From JACQHJ01 sp964624955 (GTDB lineage: Bacteria; Patescibacteriota; Microgenomatia; Levybacterales; UBA12049), in NCBI GenBank assembly GCA_964624955.1, contig CAZUZF010000025.1, positions 1-14,104 of the forward strand: a DNA stretch of 14,104 bases, read 5' to 3'. The notes beneath the pieces are model-generated. The model did no database searches, was not told where the DNA came from, and saw only the letters and a program-made list of their open reading frames with translations. Positions 1-6,511 of the stretch are shown piece by piece. The number at the start of each line of letters is the position of its first letter. Position 1 is the first letter of the stretch. The position numbers and the translations under genes are program-made.

Positions 1-169
1 AGCCAGAATAGATTAAAACCAAAAGGGCAAAGATGATGGCAAAAATAAAGAAAAGATAAATAAAAGCCTGCAAGATATCAATTAATTTTCCTTGTCCTCC
101 TGTTGGTATTCCGCTTCCAGCTGGCGGAACCACATTTCCCTCTGGAAGTTTTAAGCTTAATAAATTCAT
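1..169 (-). CDS. T4SS pilin-like small membrane protein (partial, 3' end beyond window)
   Basis: The first 56 residues are visible, reading from an ATG at 167-169 towards the left edge; the rest lies outside the window. The start reads MNLLSLKLPEGNVVPPAGSG, a short Gly/Pro-rich segment, followed by LIDILQAFIYLFFIFAIIF and ALLVLIYSG, a long hydrophobic helix. This matches the first membrane helix of the small two-helix pilin-like proteins seen near type IV secretion genes in CPR bacteria, where an (I/Y)SG motif ends helix one. The cysteine-rich pilin gene ends only 6 nt upstream, so the two are very probably co-transcribed. A purine-rich GAGGGG lies about 12 nt before the ATG, inside the end of the upstream gene, and could serve ribosome binding. 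The role as a pilin or envelope subunit is inferred from this resemblance and from the neighbour. Confidence 0.6.
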   Translation of the reverse strand, partial: MNLLSLKLPEGNVVPPAGSGIPTGGQGKLIDILQAFIYLFFIFAIIFALLVLIYSG

Positions 170-175
170 ATCGAT

Positions 176-1567
176 CTATTTCCCCTCAAGTATTGTTTTT
201 CCGCTAGTTAAGGTTTCAAGCTTGAGAAAATCATTTACTATAAATTGTAAAAGCACAAAAGAAAAAATTATAAATAAGAGTCCGACAATGGCAGAGGTTA
301 GCTCATCTCTTGCTTCTTGAACTTTTTCTGGGTTTCCTTGGGAAAACATTAATTTATATCCAGATCTTATTATTAAAATTATTACAATTGCTCCGGCAAA
401 ACCTAGTATTACTTCAAGAATTTGAGGAATGAGTAAAAGGGGATTTGTAGGAAGCCTTATTCCAAGCCCGCTAAAAACTCCATAACACTGACCGGTTACA
501 ACTCCAGTAAGGCTTTTCTCGCAAGGTGTTTTTAGGGGCTGTGGTTTTTCTACCTCATCCCCATCTTGTGGATTAGTTATACATCCTCTTCCTTGACTGC
601 AGCTAAATCCACTAGCGCAATATTCTCTTGTCTCGGGTTCTATACATGCTTTAGGATCTGTAGCTAAAGGGCCAACGCATTTAGTTCCATCCCACTCGCT
701 ACTAGATCTACATTTATAGCAAGTCGTGCCAGTGCCAGTCAGTGGTCTATAGCATTTGCCAGATCCATCCGATTGCGTTTGACATATTAATCCATCTTTG
801 CAATCGCCAGGATCTTTTAATTCTGGGTTACAACTTGAATTTACTGCCAAACGCTCTTTGCATATTTCTGATGTGCCAGGGTTTTCACAATATCCTTCTC
901 CTGCAACACAGCGGCTACCTTGAGATGAGCAGTTAACCCTTTCAATAGAGTGTTTATAGTCAGTATCTTTTTGGCACATGTTGTACTGATAATTCCAAGC
1001 ATACCCATCAGGACAAAGGGGGCAACTGTTAGTAGATGGAGGATTTTCGGGTAGCGGGGTAAAAGAAACCTCAATCTCCATTGCCCCTGTAGAATCAGGA
1101 ATTGCCTGACATTTATTTGTACTATTTCCTGCATCTGTAACGCCAATATAAAAAGAACCTCCCCCAAGACCTGTTTTTGGCGCAGAGTTGACGCTTTCCT
1201 CGCTATAAGTTTTTCCTTCCCTGTCAAAGTAAAAAGGGATGACGATTTTAGTATCTGGATCAGCATTGAATACACGTAATTTTCCGCTAAGGTCTTTAAG
1301 TTTAATTGGTATTGGGATTCCACGATAGTATCTATCTGGTTTAAGAAGTAAAATATTATATTCTCCGCCCGGCACTGCTTTTCCATTGGTGTCAATGGTT
1401 ATATCCTTTGGGAATAAATTAGAGGCGTAATCGAGCCTTGTAGGCTTATTAATCAATGAACAAGTGCCAAATTCATTTGCTGCATATATGGGTGTTTTAA
1501 ATAAGAATGTTCCTAATATTGATAGTAAAAAAAAGAGATAGATCGCAATAAAGATTTTTTTTATCAC
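176..1567 (-). CDS. Exported cysteine-rich protein with C-terminal T4SS pilin-like double-helix domain
   Basis: Starts with GTG at 1565-1567. Residues 1-30 form a signal peptide (MIKKIF, hydrophobic core, cleavage likely after the Ala of PIYA). Residues 31-170 look like a beta-rich extracellular domain. Residues 180-361 hold 20 of the 22 cysteines, in short spaced pairs such as CPLC, CYKC and CSQGRGC, suggesting a disulphide-knotted adhesin-like or protective region. Residues 377-400 and 425-446 are two membrane helices flanking RSGYKLMFSQGNPEKVQEAR, the loop arrangement of small CPR T4SS pilin-like proteins. Those proteins are normally near 100-130 residues, so this looks like a fusion of a pilin module to a large ectodomain. 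The next gene downstream also resembles a pilin. Function as a surface or pilus-tip component is inferred. An alternative is a membrane-anchored surface protein unrelated to any pilus. Confidence 0.6.
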   Translation of the reverse strand: MIKKIFIAIYLFFLLSILGTFLFKTPIYAANEFGTCSLINKPTRLDYASNLFPKDITIDTNGKAVPGGEYNILLLKPDRYYRGIPIPIKLKDLSGKLRVFNADPDTKIVIPFYFDREGKTYSEESVNSAPKTGLGGGSFYIGVTDAGNSTNKCQAIPDSTGAMEIEVSFTPLPENPPSTNSCPLCPDGYAWNYQYNMCQKDTDYKHSIERVNCSSQGSRCVAGEGYCENPGTSEICKERLAVNSSCNPELKDPGDCKDGLICQTQSDGSGKCYRPLTGTGTTCYKCRSSSEWDGTKCVGPLATDPKACIEPETREYCASGFSCSQGRGCITNPQDGDEVEKPQPLKTPCEKSLTGVVTGQCYGVFSGLGIRLPTNPLLLIPQILEVILGFAGAIVIILIIRSGYKLMFSQGNPEKVQEARDELTSAIVGLLFIIFSFVLLQFIVNDFLKLETLTSGKTILEGK

Positions 1568-1573
1568 ACTTTT

Positions 1574-1603
1574 ATCCTAACTTAAAAATTGAATAAATTG
1601 CAA
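1574..1603 (-). promoter_or_regulatory. Putative promoter of the cysteine-rich pilin gene
   Basis: On the minus strand TTGCAA (1598-1603) is followed after 18 nt by TAGGAT (1574-1579), then 6 nt, then the GTG start at 1567. Each hexamer matches consensus at four of six positions. The AGGA inside TAGGAT could instead be a weak Shine-Dalgarno sequence if transcription begins in or before the regulator gene, which ends 43 nt upstream. The two readings cannot be separated from sequence alone. Confidence 0.35.
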
Positions 1604-1610
1604 GTAAAGC

Positions 1611-2933
1611 TTAGTTTATAAACTTAAATCCTCTTCCTTTTATGGTTTGTATATATTGAGGTTGATTTGGGTTATCTTCAATCTTTTTTCTAAGCCTAAA
1701 GATTAATTGATCTAAAGCTTGATCTGTAACTCCTAAAACAGTTTTTTGATCTCCCCAAACAGTATTTATTATTTCTTCTTTTTCTATCACCCTATCTTTA
1801 TTTTCAAGCAAAAACTTTAATAGCTTAAATTCCAAAGCTGTTAACCTATCTGAAAAATTAATATCTCCTTTTACAATTTCCCCCATTTCATTTATTTGTA
1901 TTTTTTGATTTTGATTTAGTAAAGAAGATTTTTCTTTTACATAATCACTAAAAAGAGAAATTGTTATGACACCATCTTTTATAAGTCCAACATTTTTCAA
2001 ATGTTCAAGATCCTCAAGGTTGTTTTGGGATAAAGCTACTTGTTCAGAAGGAGTTAAATGGTTCCAAATACCGAACAAAGCGCTTCTAACTGCTTTTTGT
2101 TCTAATAAAAAGTGCCTAAGTTCTAGTTTGTTCTCAAATTTTTGATTTAAAGACAGAATGTTTTCAACGCAGGATTTTATTAAATTACTGTGTCCTGCTG
2201 TTAATTCAAAAATATCATCAAGTAGGTTTTTTTCAATTTTCTTGCCTGTTATTTTTTCAAGGTAGGAAATTCTAAAATCAACGCCGGGTTTATCAAAAAG
2301 AGAAAGATAAACTATTTTCCCTGCAACAAATTCATAAAAATCAGACATTAAAGTTGCCTCCAATGTTTCTTCTAAGGGTCTATTAAGAGAAAATATAACC
2401 GAGAATTTATATTTTGCTCTATTTCGAAGAATTCTTAAATTTGCAAAAAAATCACTGTCTAAAACTGAAATATATTCTTCAAATCTGTCAAAAAGAAAAA
2501 CAATAGTTAAGTTTTTTTCTAAAGCCAAAAAATCAATTGTTTTCTTAAGACCTGAGAAAATTACAAGCTCGTCTTTCACTTGTATACTTTCTCTAAATAT
2601 TTTATTGACCTCGTCATATTCTTTAAGCATTTTTCTCTCCTTTAAAGAGTCTAAAAGTCCCAAGAATATAAATTTGATTGCCTCGCTAAGTGGTTTTTTT
2701 CTAATTTCTGAAAAGTTTAAATAGACAAAATGAAAGCTTTTTAGATTTTCTCCCAGGTGTTTTTGCCTTACTTTTCTGTTATATGCCAAAATTCTAAGAA
2801 GAGTTGATCTACCAACACCAGGAATTGAAACCAATTGACAGGAATTGCCTTCTTTTACAAATCCTAGTATTTTTTCAATCTCAGAAAGTCTTGTATCTTC
2901 TGGATATAAAGATTCAAAGTTTTCTAAATCCAT
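1611..2933 (-). CDS. Transcriptional regulator: P-loop ATPase domain with C-terminal PhoB/OmpR-type winged helix
   Basis: Residues 15-200 form a STAND/AAA-like ATPase domain. A P-loop-like segment SIPGVGRSTLLRIL lies at 36-49, and a Walker B strand LTIVFLFDRFEE at 142-153 has Asp149 as the likely magnesium ligand. The P-loop is atypical: the invariant lysine is Arg42 and the first glycine is Ser36. Residues 205-345 are helical and may be a lid or sensor region. Residues 355-440 are a clear Trans_reg_C winged helix, with a LTALEFKLLKFL helix, a recognition helix near VTDQALDQLIFRLRKKIE and a wing IQTIKGRGFKF. There is no receiver domain, so it is not an ordinary response regulator. It is divergent from the 1164-residue gene and upstream of the pilin-like genes, so it probably controls this locus and itself; the targets are inferred. 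No Shine-Dalgarno precedes the ATG. Confidence 0.8.
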   Translation of the reverse strand: MDLENFESLYPEDTRLSEIEKILGFVKEGNSCQLVSIPGVGRSTLLRILAYNRKVRQKHLGENLKSFHFVYLNFSEIRKKPLSEAIKFIFLGLLDSLKERKMLKEYDEVNKIFRESIQVKDELVIFSGLKKTIDFLALEKNLTIVFLFDRFEEYISVLDSDFFANLRILRNRAKYKFSVIFSLNRPLEETLEATLMSDFYEFVAGKIVYLSLFDKPGVDFRISYLEKITGKKIEKNLLDDIFELTAGHSNLIKSCVENILSLNQKFENKLELRHFLLEQKAVRSALFGIWNHLTPSEQVALSQNNLEDLEHLKNVGLIKDGVITISLFSDYVKEKSSLLNQNQKIQINEMGEIVKGDINFSDRLTALEFKLLKFLLENKDRVIEKEEIINTVWGDQKTVLGVTDQALDQLIFRLRKKIEDNPNQPQYIQTIKGRGFKFIN

Positions 2934-2936
2934 ATA

Positions 2937-2946
2937 ACAATATTGT
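2937..2946. promoter_or_regulatory. Palindrome overlapping the regulator promoter, possible operator
   Basis: ACAATATTGT is a perfect 10-nt inverted repeat. It extends to 2934-2949 with one mismatched pair per arm. It overlaps the proposed -10 hexamer of the regulator and lies in the 74-nt gap between two divergent genes, a typical place for an autoregulatory operator. AT-rich DNA produces short palindromes by chance, so the evidence is modest. Confidence 0.3.
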
Positions 2947-2971
2947 AATTTTTTTATAACCCAAATATCAA
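2942..2971 (-). promoter_or_regulatory. Putative promoter of the regulator gene, near-leaderless
   Basis: On the minus strand TTGATA (2966-2971, five of six consensus positions) is separated by 18 nt from TACAAT (2942-2947, five of six). The ATG at 2933 follows 8 nt after the -10 hexamer. Transcription would begin at or within about 2 nt of the start codon, which agrees with the absence of a Shine-Dalgarno sequence. Confidence 0.5.
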
Positions 2972-3007
2972 GCTGTTTTCCCCTTTTTCTCTTAAACTGC
3001 GGCTATT

Positions 3008-6000
3008 ATGAGCGAGAGAGAATATATACCTATAGAGAATCAATCTGAATTGACAATAGAGCCTGTTAATCCTACACTAAAAACAGGAGATATATTTATG
3101 GAAGACACAAACGAAGAGCAGAGAGACGCTCAGGAACAACCCGAAGAAAGACCGCGTACAGAAAGATCGCCATTAGAGAAAGCAAGGGAATGGCGCCTAA
3201 CAATGGCCCAGAGCACTGTGCCTCCTAAGTTGGAGGGATTATTTAAAGAGCACTTACTGGCTATGGGCGTAACCCCAGAAGAAATCGAGGGAAATAAAGA
3301 CAATATTTCTCGTTTAATGCAAATGTTGGATGACAAAATACTCCTAGCCGAAGAAGTTCAACAACAAGAAGAGGAAGTACAAGTTACTCCAGATACTAAG
3401 GTATTGGTAGAAACTCTCAATAGAAACTTTCAGGAATTACTGGAGGCGTTAGGAGCAGGCAAAAGGGAATTTATGGAATCAGGACTTGGTCAAATGACCA
3501 GAGATGTTCCAGATTCGTATACCTATAAATACATAAATGAGGATACAGGACAAGAGGAGGAAAAAACAATAGATCTTAGGCCCTTAACAGCTGCAGGAAT
3601 CATGGCAGAAGGAATGGACTCTGTTAGGCAGAGCCTATTAAAAGGAATAGGGAGAATAAATGAATCAAGAGCTGATATGAATTTGCATATAGAGCTTGTA
3701 GAGAAAGAAGACGACTATGAAACTATTAGGGAAGCTGTAGATAAATTTATTAAAGATGTTGAGTTAATAGGAAATCTCATAAACGAAACAGAAATGGAGC
3801 TTTTAGACTTTAAAGTCAAAATGGGAAAACTCAAAAAGCATGAGGGCGAAGAAAGCATGAGTACTGATCAAAAGAAAAAGCGCGTACAAGAATTAAAGGA
3901 TATTGTAAGAGAGTGGGCGCCGTATATGAGAGGGTACTATATGGAGCTTGAGGAAAAAGGAGAAGACATGCCCAAAAATTTGGAAGACTTGGTTAAGCTT
4001 GCACGCGCAAGAGAAGAAGGGGAATTTGCAGCTGGTGGGACTAAAGACCTTATATACCTGGAGCCTGTAAAGCAACACGACGGCACAATTAGACTGGAAG
4101 AAAGAGCACACCTTGCCCATTTTTATGAATGGGTAAGGCAAAAAATGTGGAGGGTTCACGACTTTAATTCAACGAGTGAAACCAATTTCTTCTCGGCTGA
4201 CGAAATGGGAGTAAAAACTCAATTTAGAACCATAAACTTTTTAGAGATGGTATTTACGCCAAGCTTTTTTAAGCAAAAAAGAACTCAGTGGACTCGTAAA
4301 TATGATCATAGAGCTAAAAAGTATATAGAGATGCCAGTAGTGGGCAGTCAGACAAATGACGATTATAGTAAGCTTAGGGATGCGCTTTTGTATGAGGTAT
4401 ATATTTTCCAGTTAATGAGAAACGGTGATTTTGTGTACAGGGACAATATGGCAGGTATCAAAGGGATGACCCAGGCTATGCAGGGAATACTTAGAACAAA
4501 CCCGATCACAAAAGATGATTACTTGGAAAGAATTTTAAGCATGCCTTCAATGTCTAAAGTAGCCTTGGGAGAAAAAGATTTAAAAGGGGGAAAGATTAAA
4601 GAAAAATTAGATAATAATTTTATGATGGGAGATGCAGTTAGGACAGCCTGGAGCGCATATTGGTACATCTGGGATTTTGATTCTGTTTCACAACTGCTTG
4701 GACCGGATTCTGTATTTTTTCAAAAAGAATATGAGCAGTACGATGAAGATAAGGGTGTTAAGAAAAATAACAAACTCAAAGGTGAGGGAGTTGGATATAG
4801 CGAGGAATGGTTTGATGAAAACGGTAATGTTAAAGATTTAACGCAGGAACAGAAAGCAGCATACATGGCATACATGAACATTTTTCACGGTCCTTCTAAA
4901 GAACAAAGTCAAATAAAGGAAGTTCGAGAAAGAGTGGTGCAATCCCTAATGCAAACAAAAGGTTTATCTTACCACGAAGCAAAGCTTGCCGAAGCTTGGG
5001 CATTTTCGCTGTGTAGATTCACCGGTGTCGCTGCAAGAAATGATACTGACTCTGTGGGATTTGATCAATGGACAAAACAAACCAATTTAGAGCCGTACAG
5101 ACAAAGGCAAATATCGGAAAGAAGAAGGGCAAAATATGGAAGTAAGTATACTATGGCTCACCCAGATCATAAAAGCGGCCCGGGTCTAAAGAGAGTAACG
5201 CTGACCTTTGTCGAGGCGGTTAGGGATACTCATGGAAGAGCAATTTATGAGCTTATGCAGGGAGGAAGAGGCGGAAGAATTGATTTAGAGCACAATCCAA
5301 TTAAAAAAGATATTGATTTTGAAAGAAATTATCAAAAAGACGAGCAAGGCAACTATGTATTTGTCGATTATAACGGGGGAATTGTCTCCCAGAAAGAACT
5401 AGAAGGTATGGGGCTTTCGGGCATAAACAGATTTGTAATAGACGAAAAGAAAAAAGTTAAATTCCAAATAGTTACAAGAGGCGAAAATGGCGAGGAGGTT
5501 ATAAAAGACGTAAATCCCCATGAGAAAAATCTTCGTCCCATTAAGCTTGATATCATTTTTAGAGATAGAGATGGAAATGAGGTAGAAAGTCTGAAAGGCA
5601 AAGTTTTCAGTTATTCCCTTGATAATGAAGGAGTGCCAACTTTTTACGATGAAAATGGAAATGAAGTTGAGGTGGGAGAAAATAAATCTAGAATAGTTGA
5701 AAGAGATGTAAATAAAATTGAGTTTGGCTATGACACAATGAAGCAATTTCAGGCTAACATTATAGAGCAAAGTACTGAGTGGTACGAGGACATAATTGAA
5801 GGCAGAGACATGGACCTTTTGAAATTATTCAAAGGATACACTTCTACTGGAATGCCAATTATAGATACAGAGCTCTTGAATAAAATAAAAGATAGAAGAA
5901 GGAAAAACATAACCTACGCTCTCTCTACCTGGAAAGGTACGGATTATACCAAAACAATAAGAACATGGTGGAAAGATAAAGAAGGCGGAGACCTGCAAAT

Positions 6001-6502
6001 AAAGGAACAATCAATTCTTGAATCCATGTTTGGAGATGAAGTACTTGCTTTTATTCAAATGGAAGTTTGGTCAAAGACAAGGAACGAAAAAGATGAAAGA
6101 ATAAAAAGAGCCTTTGAAGGATCAACGATACAACTAAAGGATATAAACGTTTTTAAACTTGCAGATTATCACGACGTTCTTACAGATGCACAGAAAGACC
6201 AGCTAAAAATTTGTATTTGGACAGGAGTATTTACCTATATGATTGCCAAAGATATATGGAGTCATAGGGCAATTGACAGCACTTTAGAGAGATGGAACTT
6301 TGATCAAGTACAACAGGTATATTCAGTTTTGGAAAATAGCGGCCTATTAAACGAAGATGAACAACCAGTTATTAGAGAAAATACTGATACAGATACTGCT
6401 AAAATGTTTGGCCAAGAGTTTATGCAAGCCCTAAGCGTTGGTAACCTAGAAGGTTTTTGGCAAATGATACAGGCAATGATAAAACAACAATCCTTGGTCT
6501 AA
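3008..6502 (+). CDS. Large soluble protein of unknown function (1164 residues)
   Basis: I do not recognise this family. The protein has no signal peptide or membrane helix and only two cysteines (669, 1069), so it is probably cytoplasmic. Residues 1-130 are acidic and Gln/Glu-rich, probably disordered. Residues 190-345 look like long charged helices. Residues 350-760 are a mixed fold rich in Trp and Tyr. Residues 760-910 appear beta-rich, with repeated turns of the type DEQGN, DRDGN and DENGN. Residues 910-1164 are helical again. The first ATG (3008) has no Shine-Dalgarno; an in-frame ATG at 3098 (Met31) has AGGAG 8 nt upstream and may be the true start, giving 1134 residues. It lies between the regulator (divergent) and the VirB6-like gene (convergent, 9 nt apart), so a cytoplasmic role in the same machine is possible but unproven. 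Confidence 0.8.
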   Translation: MSEREYIPIENQSELTIEPVNPTLKTGDIFMEDTNEEQRDAQEQPEERPRTERSPLEKAREWRLTMAQSTVPPKLEGLFKEHLLAMGVTPEEIEGNKDNISRLMQMLDDKILLAEEVQQQEEEVQVTPDTKVLVETLNRNFQELLEALGAGKREFMESGLGQMTRDVPDSYTYKYINEDTGQEEEKTIDLRPLTAAGIMAEGMDSVRQSLLKGIGRINESRADMNLHIELVEKEDDYETIREAVDKFIKDVELIGNLINETEMELLDFKVKMGKLKKHEGEESMSTDQKKKRVQELKDIVREWAPYMRGYYMELEEKGEDMPKNLEDLVKLARAREEGEFAAGGTKDLIYLEPVKQHDGTIRLEERAHLAHFYEWVRQKMWRVHDFNSTSETNFFSADEMGVKTQFRTINFLEMVFTPSFFKQKRTQWTRKYDHRAKKYIEMPVVGSQTNDDYSKLRDALLYEVYIFQLMRNGDFVYRDNMAGIKGMTQAMQGILRTNPITKDDYLERILSMPSMSKVALGEKDLKGGKIKEKLDNNFMMGDAVRTAWSAYWYIWDFDSVSQLLGPDSVFFQKEYEQYDEDKGVKKNNKLKGEGVGYSEEWFDENGNVKDLTQEQKAAYMAYMNIFHGPSKEQSQIKEVRERVVQSLMQTKGLSYHEAKLAEAWAFSLCRFTGVAARNDTDSVGFDQWTKQTNLEPYRQRQISERRRAKYGSKYTMAHPDHKSGPGLKRVTLTFVEAVRDTHGRAIYELMQGGRGGRIDLEHNPIKKDIDFERNYQKDEQGNYVFVDYNGGIVSQKELEGMGLSGINRFVIDEKKKVKFQIVTRGENGEEVIKDVNPHEKNLRPIKLDIIFRDRDGNEVESLKGKVFSYSLDNEGVPTFYDENGNEVEVGENKSRIVERDVNKIEFGYDTMKQFQANIIEQSTEWYEDIIEGRDMDLLKLFKGYTSTGMPIIDTELLNKIKDRRRKNITYALSTWKGTDYTKTIRTWWKDKEGGDLQIKEQSILESMFGDEVLAFIQMEVWSKTRNEKDERIKRAFEGSTIQLKDINVFKLADYHDVLTDAQKDQLKICIWTGVFTYMIAKDIWSHRAIDSTLERWNFDQVQQVYSVLENSGLLNEDEQPVIRENTDTDTAKMFGQEFMQALSVGNLEGFWQMIQAMIKQQSLV
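3085..3089 (+). promoter_or_regulatory. Shine-Dalgarno sequence supporting an internal start at 3098
   Basis: AGGAG is followed by 8 nt and an in-frame ATG at 3098-3100. No comparable site precedes the upstream ATG at 3008. This favours Met31 of the long reading as the translation start, though purine-rich runs are common in this gene. Confidence 0.4.
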
Positions 6503-6511
6503 CTCCCAAAT

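Noticed and set aside
841..1395. Second minus-strand frame of 184 codons within the cysteine-rich gene
   Set aside because: It overlaps a convincing secreted protein in another frame and has no recognisable domain or start signal.
3004..3009. TATTAT as a -10 for a transcript starting inside the 1164-residue gene
   Set aside because: No acceptable -35 hexamer lies 16-18 nt upstream.
6503..6511. Bidirectional terminator between the convergent large genes
   Set aside because: Only 9 nt separate the stops and no hairpin with a T run is visible.
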